From Nematostella vectensis (Eukaryota; Cnidaria; Anthozoa; Actiniaria; Edwardsiidae): a stretch of DNA of 64,000 nucleotides. Both the position numbers and the translations under genes were made by a program. The notes below the pieces were generated by a model, which was not told the origin of the DNA, ran no database searches, and was given only the letters and a program-made list of their open reading frames with translations. The stretch's first letter is position 1. Each line of letters begins with the position of its first letter. Below, in pieces: positions 1 through 16,700 of this stretch. The stretch spans positions 10,928,540 to 10,992,539 of the forward strand of contig NC_064042.1 in the NCBI RefSeq assembly GCF_932526225.1, read 5' to 3'.

Positions 1-350
1 GAGTCTTATTATCAACAGTACATTATACAGGGCCTCAGAGGTTTGCTATATGGGAGAGTCAGAGATCAAGAAGTGATTCTCATTATCAACAGTGCAGTAC
101 ATTATACAGGGATTTGCCTCAGAGGTTTGCTATGGAGAGTTAGAGATCAAGAAGTGATTCTCATTATCAACAGTACAGTACATTATACAGGGATTTGCCT
201 CAAAGGTTTGCTATGTGAGAGTCAGAGATCAAGAAGTGAGTCTTATAGGGATTTGCCTCAGAGGTTTGCTATGGAGAGTTAGAGTTCGAGAAGTGATTCT
301 TATTATCAACAGTACATTAAACAGGGATCTGTCTGAGAGGTTTGATAGTT
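1..350. repeat. Minisatellite, about 83-bp unit, in a CFAP91 intron
   Basis: About four imperfect direct copies of a unit containing CATTATACAGGGATTTGCCT and a following GAGGTTTGCTATGGAGAG. The word GATTCTCATTATC recurs 83 bases apart, and the last copies are partly deleted. The array runs off the left edge. It lies upstream of the first CFAP91 exon in view, so it is intronic. Open frames across it come from the repeat and are not genes. Confidence 0.8.
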
Positions 351-636
351 TAAACATTTGTTGTGCAAACAAAGTCTAGAATCAGGCTTCTTTAAAAGAT
401 GATGTTAATTATATGAAAAGAGGTTTGGTGGATATGTGTAAAGAGGTGCAAATCGACACTTTAAGTTGACACACTGGTGATGGTCCGCTACATTCACCTA
501 AAAAGTGGGAACCATCTCAAGTTGGTGTCAGTAGCCAGGTTGAGATGGTAGTAGGCTTTCTTCTGAGCCACCCATGCAAAACAATTGATGATTTCCTTCC
601 CTTTTGAGTTAGTACATTGTTAATGTTTTATTGCAG

Positions 637-5666
<5,030 letters not shown>

Positions 5667-5786
5667 AGCAAGGGATCTGATCTTAAGTCTTACTGTATTT
5701 GGCATAAACCACGAAAAAGAAATGTAAAAAGTGAATGAAATGAGTGGTCAGCAATATGAGCACCTCATGTAGATATCTTATATATT

Positions 5787-5792
5787 AATAAA
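5787..5792 (+). terminator. AATAAA polyadenylation signal of CFAP91
   Basis: A canonical AATAAA lies 121 bases after the CFAP91 stop codon in AT-rich DNA. It is the first such signal downstream, giving a 3' UTR of about 140 bases. Confidence 0.6.
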
Positions 5793-5843
5793 ATAATATT
5801 AAATTCCAAATATGGAAACGTTTTCCGGTTTGTGAGTTTATTA

Positions 5844-5989
5844 TGTTATAGCGCCATCAGTTTAACCGTGAACATTGGAAATATGTATGGAATGTTTGAC
5901 CAATCACTTGGTCACTCGCTTTTGACGTTTGAAGACAATATAATTCCACATATATCTTTGGGTGTCCACGGTTTTACTGTCGCTGTAAC
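5844..5989. mobile_element. Old palindromic MITE-like element downstream of CFAP91
   Basis: The left part (from GTTATAGCGCCATCAG through AAATATGTATGGAAT) pairs imperfectly with the reverse complement of the right part (ATTCCACATATATCTTTGGG through CGCTGTAAC). The arms are about 50 bases and I estimate roughly 75% identity by eye. No protein is encoded. The decay suggests an old insertion. Confidence 0.5.
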
Positions 5990-6918
5990 AATGCACTGTT
6001 AATAAGAACAAGAGCACTGTCTGACCTACCTAATGGACTCATTTTGTGTGCGTCTAACTTTACGCGCAGAAGCGTCAAACGTCATAAAAGTCATGGACAT
6101 ACTACGCAACGACTGGCTGTTGTTGAAGCGCTGCGTTATCCGTGCGGCTTTTTAGACAAACGCACAAAAAGTCAATCTATTATGGTAAGCATCACGCGCA
6201 CTCAAACTTCAACACAGGGTGCTCAACTCTACGGTTTAACGACCGTCGTGATTGTGAGTTGGCTACCGTGTCACGGAAACCGCCAGGAAGCGCAGGCCCT
6301 CGAAAGCAGACGAGATACATAAGCACAAACGCACCATCCTAAACAAACAAGAAACATTTCGGACTTTATTCAAACCGCACAGGTGGGTTCCCTGAGCTGA
6401 TAAAAGAAAACTGCAAAATAAACCAAACAGTCACTATGGCATAAAGGCTTTATTTAAATGAAATAACCGATATACAAATTGTAAAACTAATACAGAAAAT
6501 TTGAAAATAAATAACGCTGACAAATCAAATAAATAACGAGCTAGTGCAGCAGAATGGTTCAAAGAAAGAACTATATTAGTCACAAATATCTGAGTTGAAT
6601 GTTTCGTCTACGTATGCACAAGTCAGTCCTTCCTGTCTTTTTCTAGGAAACTTTTTGACAGTCGAGGAAAACGGTATTCCCGTTCCTTCTGCAGTTTACC
6701 AATTATTTTTCTCTGTCACAAGCTAAGAATTGGCAGTGATGAGGTCATGGCAGCCCGTTGAACACATTCTGTCCCAAACATCAGCCTTGTCCCTGATCTT
6801 CTGTTCGGGAGCCCTGTAGTTAGCCGTCAGGCAAGATCGGCTTTGCAAGAGCCAGCCCCCTTTACTGTGATGTTACAACTCTTAGTGACCTCAAGACGCC
6901 CGAGATCGTATATATAAT
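5990..6918. other. Intergenic DNA between CFAP91 and the SLC5 gene
   Basis: No convincing gene. Open frames at 6044-6342 lack codon bias, splice partners or a recognisable domain. The stretch is ordinary mixed-composition DNA separating two convergent genes. Confidence 0.5.
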
Positions 6919-7227
6919 AGGGTGATTTAGATCCACGACGTCGTCAAGAGGACGCCGCCTCGCGCATGTTCTATTGCCCGCGCACGCTGATTTTTGCCGG
7001 CGTCCCATCATGCTTTTTTTACGTCCTCTTCAGGACGGGTCGTCGGCAAAAATTAGCGTGCGCGCGCAATAGAATGTGCGCGAGGCGGCGTCCTCTTGCC
7101 GGCGTCGTGGATCTAAATCACCCTAATGAATGCATGAAATGCCGTCCTGAACAGGACGATGGACGCGACGCCAACTTGAAAAGCGTGCGCGCGCAATCGA
7201 ACGTGCGCGAGTGGATCTAAATCACCA
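6919..7227. mobile_element. Palindromic MITE-like element with GC-rich arms, plus a third partial arm
   Basis: An inverted repeat of about 80 bases runs from AGGGTGATTTAGATCCACGA at 6919 to its complement ending at 7134. The arms hold GAGGACGCCGCCTCGCGC and a CG-rich core, and the flanks read TA on both sides. A third, diverged arm (7140-7227) ends in GTGGATCTAAATCACCAT, so either two related elements abut or the outer element is 6919-7227. No transposase is encoded. The arms are far more CpG-rich than the surrounding DNA. Confidence 0.8.
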
Positions 7228-7234
7228 TATTGTA

Positions 7235-7728
7235 GACAGGTTGTGCCCTATTCCTCTTTTCTCCTGGAACCATCATTAAAACTTGTATTCTCTTTAGGGA
7301 CGTTCAATTCACTCATAGTGATAGGACGTTCATTTCACTCATAGTATTACAGCCACCTCTCAAATACATCCAATAAAACATATTCACACTTCATACTAGC
7401 ATGTGGAGTTCCCGTTCCTCACACTTCATACTATCATATAGAGGTCGCATTCCCTTCCTCTCACAACTGCATTCAGGAAAGATCGCCCGCTTTCGTATCA
7501 TCACAGCGAGGAAACGTTAAGGAGAGCAGCAGACGAGACGGTCTCCCTGTGGGCCTCAAGCCCAGTCCCCTCGTTTTCCTGCTGGACCTCCTCGCGTCCC
7601 TGGAATGGTGGTTAAGGGTGTGGTTAGTCAGAAAGAGGACTGTACAACTAGAAGGGTTGGGGATGGTATTGTGCTTATCCAGTTTAAAGGGCGAAGAAGC
7701 ACTAGAGAGGTGGGCGGGAAGTACTCGT
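7235..7728. other. Intergenic DNA, no gene seen
   Basis: Holds one short direct duplication near 7300-7345 (GGACGTTCAATTCACTCATA and a near copy) and otherwise unremarkable sequence. The open frame at 7549-7746 is not supported by any feature. Confidence 0.4.
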
Positions 7729-8022
7729 GGATGGTCCGAGGGGTAGGGGGCGTCAAATAGAGGGGGGCGTTTGTTAGAGGGGCGTTCATTACAAACATGA
7801 TGGATGGTCCGAGGGGTAGGGGGGCGTTAAATAGAGGGGGGCGTTTGTTAGAGGGGCGTTCATTACAAACATGATGGATGGTCCGAGGGGTAGGGGGGCG
7901 TTATATAGAGGGGGGCGTTTGTTAGAGGGGCGTTCATTACAAACATGATGGATGGTCCGAGGGGTAGGGGGGCGTTAAATAGAGGGGGGCGTTTGTTAGA
8001 GGGGCGTTCATTACAAACTAAG
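7729..8022. repeat. G-rich minisatellite, 73-74-bp unit, four copies
   Basis: Four nearly identical copies of a unit containing GGATGGTCCGAGGGGTAGGG, then GGCGTTAAATAGAGGGG, then GTTAGAGGGGCGTTCATTAC. Starts are at about 7729, 7802, 7876 and 7950. The + strand is strongly G-rich. The array ends about 45 bases beyond the SLC5 stop codon, so it lies at or in that gene's 3' end. Confidence 0.9.
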
Positions 8023-8065
8023 GTGGCTTAGGGGGGCGTTCATTAGATAGGAGGCATTTATTAGA

Positions 8066-10715
8066 TCATTTACGGTAAGGCATAGGAGAGGGCTGGGGTG
8101 TCGTAAGTTGTAAGAGGGGGGGGGGGGGGGGGATTGAACGTACTTCAACCTGATAAAGTTCTATCTCGTCTTCTGATGAAGAGAAACACTTCCGGTAATT
8201 GAAAAGAAGGCGAGGATCCACGTCATCGCACTTATGGTCACCTAGCAACGATAAAGAGACACTATAAGGTCATCCAGCAACAAACATGCTAGAGTCACCT
8301 AGCAACGACAAGTATTACTATGGAACAGCATGGAAACAAACGCGCTATAAGCAACGGCAAAAATATACCAAGGTAACCTAGAGAACGGACAAAAACTAAC
8401 AAACACGTTAATTTTCTTTGTTATTTAATCTTTTTGATTTTGGTTTGGTCATGAAAAGCTTCTTCCTGCTTATAGTTTTAGATAACTCGGTCAAGCGATG
8501 ATTCGTTTGAAACCTGGGCTACTAACTCTAGCTATCTCGCAGAGAAAAGGCTTGATATTTTCTCAGTTTTACTGGCAAGCCTACGTTTTCCCTTACCTGG
8601 GAAAAGATAGCTGACTAATAGTCCGAACACGAAAGTCACGCCAAAACAGGCACCGCTGTACCACAGGAACGACAGCCTGTACAAAGTTAGGCCTTCATAG
8701 CTGTAAAAGCAGGAAAAAGACAATGAGCAGATACGTTCGTAGTGAGAGTGAGCGAGCAAAAGCATCAAACTTTTGGTGGAGAGCCCTGACTCTTAGCTCT
8801 TGATATCAGACAGATCATGGACGATGTTTAGGGTCCCCGGGCCCCCGTCACCAACTCCTTTGATTTTGTTTTGGATCAATGTTAGACATATGATGTGACA
8901 CAATCGCGAAATAACCATCTAAAACAAAGTTTTATACTTTATTTGTTACAGCCAAATTCGTTGTTGCGCGACCTCGGCGAATCCAAAATCCTTGTCTTTA
9001 TTGGGAATAGCGCGTAGTCAGACACAAACTTTGGGGGCGGTTTGTATGGTTTTGATTGTCTGGTGTGATTGACTACGCGCTTTTCCAAAACGAAGAAAGG
9101 AACCTTTGGATTGTTGGAGGTCACGCAACAACGAATTTGGCAATAAATTCAATCGAAATAGTCTCCACAAATCAACCATAGGAAATTGATGTTTTTCTCA
9201 CACATTCATTCTCACTTATTCATTCTTCATCTCTCATACGAATGGCGGCTAGGAGAGTAACCCTAACCTGTGGGGTGGCTGTGGTGGAGGAGTGGTCACG
9301 TTGGTTACGGGTGCCGTCGTGTTTAAGCCTGATTCACATCCAGATGTGGAGACGGGCGGTAGACTAAGAGGTGGTGGGTACACTTGGGCACCGATGCCGA
9401 TCCACAGACCAAAGGCGAAGCCGAGCATAAGCCCCACCAGGGCACCCTAGGGACACGGATAACCATAGATTAAGACAAGCAGTAGTCACCTTTTTCAAAA
9501 TACGTTGTCAGCGCAAATGTCAAATAGCAATAGGCCATTCCAGCTATAATTTTGCGCGCAAATTACCATAGAAACTTACCTCAACTACCAGAATGCAGCG
9601 CGCGCATTTTTAAGCTTGCACCAAACGAAGCGCGCGCTGCATGACGGTAATTGAGGTAGGTTACCATGGTGAGTGCGCGCGTATGCTTATAGCTGGGATG
9701 GCCTATTGCTAAAGGTCAGTTCTGCTATCGAAAAATACCATGGGACATATTGTGTATCCCCGCGTGGCAGGTCGGACCCTCCCACTTGTCCCTGGGGTAT
9801 TAGAGGGGTGGGCCCTCGGGGGAAGAGGGACTCTCCAGTAAAGTAGACGGGGGAGATCGTCACATCTTTTAGGGTATGAAATTTCGACCAGCTGCCATCT
9901 CTTAGGGGGTGTTGAAGGATTTTTCCGATTTTGCCATCTCTTAGGGTATAAAATCTCTTAGGGTAAAAACTATTATTCCTAAGGGGATGTTTAACGTTTT
10001 TCCCCGATTCTGTTATCTCTTAGTGTATAATATTCGACCAATTGCTATTCCTAAGGTGGTGTTTGACGTTTTTTTCCGATTCTGCTATCTTATAGGGTTA
10101 CAAAAGTCTTTCGACCACACCCAATTTGCTTTCTCTTAGGGGTAAGAATTTCTGTTGACCACGCCCAAAAAGCCCTCCCTTAGGGTTGAAATCGATTTTG
10201 CCGACGATCATGGGTAAGAATGGAATACTTTCTATCACTACTCACTCTAGTATTAGCTTTCCTTGTAAGCATCCCCAGACAGAATATCCCTACCACAGGG
10301 CCACCGACCACGCCAAACACCCGGTAGAACGTCTACGAGAAGCAAGGAAGCAAGTCAGTAAATCATAAATAAGATATGATACACTGAAACTGGCAATCGA
10401 CACTGCCAAATTTCCGTCTAGAGAGATGAAAATTTGGTAAAGTGGACTTAAAGATTTTTGGTTTTTGTTTTAGTATCCTGGTTGGGCGTTTTGTTTCATC
10501 TGATCTATACATAAAAATGAATGGCTTGAAAGCGATCTTGTGTAATTTAAGGTAGAACAAGATACGACAACGATAGCCTAATAATTTGCGTCAACAAATC
10601 ACGTGATACCGTGCGGATCACATGATAACCTGGATGTTGTCCCATACCGTAAGGATGGCTCCCATCTTCATCGCGAGGAAGGAGAGGCCGACAGTCAGCA
10701 CGCCGAAAAACAGCG
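8066..10715 (-). CDS. SLC5 exons 10-14 (last transmembrane helices and C-tail)
   Basis: Exon 10 (10715-10648) encodes [14 protein letters not shown]; exon 11 (10332-10246) [17 protein letters not shown]; exon 12 (9446-9268) [13 protein letters not shown] plus an extracellular loop with NTT and NVT glycosylation sites; exon 13 (8700-8597) the final helix, FLWYSG to LLVSYLFPG; exon 14 (8241-8066) the cytoplasmic tail starting [13 protein letters not shown]. For exon 10 I chose the donor after ACG at 10648, not the later GTTATC, because it keeps the spacing seen in relatives (GAILT joined to TFYRVFG). Exon 14 contains a run of 17 C on the coding strand (8116-8132) read as prolines, so the last 20 residues depend on the exact run length. 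A possible AATAAA (8057-8062, - strand) sits only about 4 bases after the stop. Confidence 0.85.
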
Positions 10716-13700
10716 CTAAGAGGAAAAGAAAGTCACTTAAATCATAATAATATATACACTCAAATACTTACTACTACAATCGAATGTTATACACGCCCGG
10801 AACACTCGCCTAGCGTGGTACCCGTACAATCGAATGTTATACACGCCCGGAACACTCACGTAACGTGGTACCCGTACAAATGTTATACACGCCCGAAACA
10901 CTCGCCTAGCGTGGTACGCGTACAATCAGATGTTATACACGCCCGGAACACTCGCCTAGCGTGATACCCGTACAAATGTTATACACGCCCGAAACACTCG
11001 CCTAGCGTGGTACGCGTACAATCAGATGTTATACACGCCCGGAACACTCGCCTATCGTGGTACCCGTACAATTGAATGTTATACACACCCGGAAAACTCG
11101 CCTAGCGTGGTACCCTTCACCCCTGCTCTTTGCTCATGTTAGGTCAGTGACATCACCACATATTCGTAAAACAAAATACTATATAACGGTCACCCTAATG
11201 CTGCATCAACAAAATAAATATATAGAACTGTTATTCAGAAGGAGAATAATTCAAATTCCAACAGGAAAACTCCGTTAATATTAGTATTTTATTTGTTCTT
11301 TCCTCATCAATTCCGCACAGAAACGGAAATGATCTGAAGAGAGAGACTACAAGAAACCATGACTACTAAGTAAACAAATCAAAGATGAAGTAAAAAAAAA
11401 TATGAAGGTTTTGAAATAGGGAAGCTCGTCGGAAAAAAATCAAAAACGTTACCTTAATGGGCGTGTCATGTTTATAAGAAGTGGATGTGGTTCATGCATG
11501 GGTAACAAATTGATAAATCCTGATCTATGAAAGCCATGTAAACGTCTACAGGTACCACTAGAATACACTAGTCAGAATGTTTTCAAACCTGGGTTTGTCC
11601 TTTTTTTACGCTGATTGCTAATTGCTTGAAAAAGAAAATGGCAACTTATGCAAACTTTTTTAAGTTTAAAATTGCACACTCTAAAAGTTAACACTCTAAA
11701 GTTACAAACAGCGGACCGGGTAAACTGAGAGCTCAGAGATCTAGTGATTTACCGGCAGCGATAATTTCTCTGCACATTTCTCGTAAAACTAACTTCGACT
11801 AAAACTAATCGACGAGCACTGATGCTTATCATCAATCAGCAGTAAAAGAACAGTGATGTGTGTATCACAACTCCACCCACAACATCTATCAGGCAACTCA
11901 AGTGGTGAACACCTGATACTAAGTACCATTTCTATATTGTTGACACAGACGGGGTTCCCAGCCATAAGGCCTTCAGGATTAATATAACATGGCCCGAAGG
12001 TTTGTTCCCAAAATACGAAAATATTATGAGGATTTCCGCATTAAGATTGTCTTATTGCTGCATGATAGACTACAGTCGCCAGGATATCAACATCACTACA
12101 ATCAACTGAATGGTTTCTTTAGCCGGGAACTCCATAAATTCATAGTATTTTTATTGAATAGAATAAAGCGTTTTTGGCCATTTTATTTTTATAAAGAATA
12201 AGGATTAAAGGGCGAGGGTAAATACCATCGTTTCACTTTTTAATTTAGAAATTTTTGAAAAAGGCCATTCAACTAAATTGGTATCTCTATTTTTAAAAAA
12301 AAATCACCGAATTGCTTCTAAGCATTTTGCTTCAACTTCGATTTCTGCATATCTTGACTTATACCATCTAAGAATTTGAAAACCTGAATTCAAAAATAGC
12401 GGGGAAACCGTGGCTTAACGTGTGTACCCCGCGAGTTCTAATTCAGAACTCGCAGGGTTAAAAAATAGCGGGGAAGCGGTGGCTAAACGTGAGTACCAGC
12501 TGTGAGTTCTAATTCAGGAATAAAAGCAACGATGACTGCAGAAATGGATTTACAATTAAAGCCATTTTACTACCATCGACGACGTGAAGACCCCAAGTGT
12601 TATGGTCTAGCGAGGACTGTGTACCAGAATATTACAGTTCGCTATGGTAAAACAAAAGGTTCTAGGCTAATTTTTATTTTTGGGACTGTATAACCGATAT
12701 AATTTTATCGAAATTTTCTTTAAATTAAAAGTGTTTATTATGCACGTATTTTTATGGTCACGTTCTTGTTGCAGTTGCCTTCGCCTTTGGTTTAGCTCTC
12801 TTATAATTGCTGTGAAGATTTGGTAAAGGTGCTCACTGCTGCATAAACCCTTTTACATGATACCGGTCGAATTTTCGACTGTAAACAAAGTGAAAAATTC
12901 GCGGTTACACGGGCAAACAACGTTTCCTGTAGAAATTTTTGGGCGGTCGAGCTTGATATCATGTAAAAGGGGCCTAACTTTTGACTTGATTATGTCACTG
13001 CCCATCAAAGCGACGAGAGTGTTCACAAGCGCTCAATTCTAAACTAGTTTCGATAAAAATGAACTCGTTCTTATAGTTCAATCTTTTCTGACGGATCTGA
13101 CGTATAAAGATGGCTAGGTTACGGCGCGAACGTCCCCGCCCTCGATAAACTGAGAAACCTGGAGATTTAACGTGTCGCGGTTAGGAAGAAAACAAAATGT
13201 ATCAGAATGCATTTCACATGTCTGGCCTTTTGAATCTCTATTTTTTTTTCTGCCATTGCCGAGGTTCCCGGGCATAAATATGTTTTTGGCCCAACTCAGG
13301 TTTATTTTAGCCCGAGCGCAGCGAGCTATTACTATTACAATTAACTTTATAGGGCATTAAAAAAATGAATAAAGTCTATTTTTATTCAAAAATGCAAGAA
13401 AAATTTTGAGCGGGATAAAATGTATTTAAGCCAGCTGATTTGTTCATTTTTGCCCGTAAAATGCACAGCAATGCCCTATAAAGTCGTTGTAATACCTACT
13501 CTGCAACCTAGATGTTTGAGATACTTTTTGTAGATCTAAAAACTAAAATTTTGTTTGAATTTCTCGTGTCTAGAGTTTCCAGGCAATATCCATCCAAGCT
13601 CATACATCATTCAATCAATTTTTCTACTAAAACTAGGGGAATTTTCTGACTTTTTATAAGTGTTACTTTTCCAAAATGGAACTTTACCATCTTGAATTCA

Positions 13701-16700
13701 CGGTCTGAAAAAGCCTCAAAATATAAGAAATAATCTGAGTGATTAAACGCTGTTTTCAACCAAGACAAGCTCTCCCTTTTTTCTAACATCCTTGGGGCGA
13801 AGAGTGGAAACAAGGTAGCGCGAAAACCAGCCATTCATCACAGTCGCTCTTGGTCGCCCGTTTGTTAAAAACAAATTATAATGAGCTTTGGGTAACAAGC
13901 GACATTCGTTCGCAAAAACATGGTATCACAGAATCCATGAACTACATGGAAGACGCAACAATCCTGATTGTTACCAGGGGGATCCTTCAACTCAGCCATC
14001 ACAAATCACAGCCACAAAAACACTTGAAGTGTTTAATTGCCAAAATGTGTTTTTTTCGAATAGTTGCGTTCCCTGGGCTCATATCAAACCTATACAAACC
14101 ACAGTGTTTAGATAACAATCCGCGTGCATTAAAGACTAAATATCCGATCCTCCTTGCTAATACATGTAATTCCTAAATGGCGATTCAGGCCACTAAACTT
14201 GCAGGCCGTCGCGTAGACCTTTTCCGATCAAGTTAGTGTCTGTTTTCATGATTATCCCCTCCTTAAACAGATTAAACGCGAGCGTTCTATAAAGAACCTC
14301 TTGTGTGTAGACAGGTAGTAGACAAACCACACGTGGAAACCCTCAAAGAGGAAAAGGTATTGGACTTGGTTCTTTATTTCTGCATTTTTTTGGCTTTCAG
14401 AAGTAAAAAGCTCTTGTTCTTCAATAGACATGGTCGTGCCGGTGTTGTATTAGATAGCTGCACTTAATGATAAAGAGGCGTGATAACATGTCATTGCCGG
14501 TTGAAAAATACGCAAATTACTATTGATATCGAAGTAGGCGAAAGCCACGCAAAGGCCGAGCAAAGTAGAAATCTTTCAGTGAGATACATAGGGGCCACCT
14601 GCTGTACAAGCAAGGTTACTATCTTATTAAATATATTTAATCGGGCTCTTAGTTTAGTTTTCTGGGGGTGGGGTGGTACCAGTGCAAAAGATAGTAATTT
14701 TAATAATCAGCTAATTATACTGGTTAGAATTGTTGTAATTCAAGAAGAGGCTAAGCCAGGAAGAGTTTGGTTAAGAGCAGAAACTTTATTTGCTAGATAA
14801 ACTCACTTTTCGACACTCTTACACGTTTCAACTCCCTTCTAGCTTCAAACAAACAAACAAACAAACAAACAAACAAACAAACAAACAACAAACAAACAAA
14901 ACAAAATCTAAACAGGCTACCTGACGACATGGCAAAATGTTTTAATATGAAAATGATTTGCATAACGTTATTGAAGATTCGTCTTTAGGGTTACTTATCA
15001 TGTACAAGATGAATTATTAGAAGTCTTACGTCAAGTAAAAGCTATTGTTCTTTCCTTTTCTCATTGGTTCTTCACAGAAAATTATCAATAAGACACAACA
15101 CGGCAAGTCCATGTCTCAAGCAATTCTCTCAAAATCTAACTAGATCTGCTATATCTTTAACTTTTATGTTTGCTCAAAAACGATCTTATTGGGGGGGGGG
15201 GGAAGTTTCACCATGCGACGCGCGCTAGCGTGGCCACCTTTACATTTTGTGAAGTAATTAGGATGTAAGAAACGTACTGTCTGATTGACATGAAGCTCAC
15301 TAACCAACCAGCAAAAAGCAAAAAGTACTTTAGTGCACATTAGAGCACAACGGAATCCTCCTTGTTCACGAAGTCCGTGTAAATCCAGCCTGTGATTCTT
15401 GCATGCTGATTGGCTAATTTCTTAGAACTTGCAGGCGTTTACCCGGTGTTCGCTATTCGCCGAGGAGTGAGCGAAATCTTGTTTTGTTCTAACCGCCCGC
15501 GAGCCGGGGTCAAAATTAATAAAAACAAGATGGCGGTCACGACTCAGCGGATAGCGGTAAAACACCGAGTGAGCATGCTAACACCTTTTTAGAACTTTGT
15601 ATTGGTAACCACGGTACCGCGCGTAAGTCAAAGGATAATAAAAAAATTACTTAGTTCTTTCATCGATGATAAAAAGTCATATGGGCGTAGTGCATAACAA
15701 CTTTGCACCAGTCCTCATGAGCAGAGCCGCGGGGTACTGCGTACGGGGTGACGCTTACCTAGTATTTTGGTGTACTTGGTAGCCGTGCTTTCCGTCATGG
15801 TGCGGTTGTATATCTTATTGAAGGGTCGAATGATGTCTTCAAGAACAACGGCAGCGAGAGAATTGAGACCGGACGACACCGTGCTGAAACGAGGCGAACA
15901 CATTTGGTTATCAAAAATAGCAATGGAAACGGAAACTAAAGAAAACGACAAGAACGATAATTACAAAAGTCAATGAACATTACTCATGATTCAATTCTTC
16001 TAGTGCCATCGCAAGCAGAAAAGTTTAAACTTTAGGCTCTAACATACTATACACACTACGTTTATTTTATTTATTTTTTATTTTTTTAATGAACGTCCCC
16101 AATGAAAAAAAAAACAAATTGGAAATTGTAAAGATCGTAAAAATATATTTGGAGGAAAACCTGAAAGGCAAATGAAAACCAAATGAAAAAGACAAATATA
16201 GAATATTTACAAGTGGGCTGTGCCGAATATAATAAGTTATGGAATTACATTTCCTGAATACACTCATTACTAACACATATAACGAAAAGGCTACGCCTAT
16301 TTTGCAAGATTCAGGATGATAGCCGGAGAGAAAAAAAATGAAAGAAACGCATTTTAGGTGATAGCAGATAAAGTAACAACCTCTAAACCGCTGTATATTA
16401 AACGGTAGGCGATTACTGTTATTGTTTGATCCTATCTGAGACACTGTTCTGGCTATTACTCAATTTCGTGCGAGGAAGGTCTAAAGAAAGATCTGCAATC
16501 GGAGACAAGGGCCATTACAGGCAATTTAGGGTTGAATAATAAGAACAAAGGGGAAATGGGATACAACCCTGAGACAATCAAGCAAGGCGCCTAACGCATC
16601 AAACAAATGGAGAGGGAATCAAATTGGGTAAAAACATGGCCTGCCTCCTAATGTTTCACTAAAGCAAAGTGGTTTTCGGCTTGATTGTAATTGCTTGCGT

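Noticed and set aside
43-282. 79-codon + strand frame
   Set aside because: Made of the 83-bp minisatellite.
6044-6342. Overlapping + strand frames of 92 and 66 codons
   Set aside because: No domain, no splice partner and no homology I recognise; intergenic noise.
10618-10715. Longer SLC5 exon 10 ending before GTTATC
   Set aside because: It would insert six residues (VWDNIQ) into a block of conserved length; the donor at ACG|GTATGG fits relatives.
16067-16444. 125-codon - strand frame
   Set aside because: AT-rich, F/I/S/K-rich low-complexity translation without domain or splice context.
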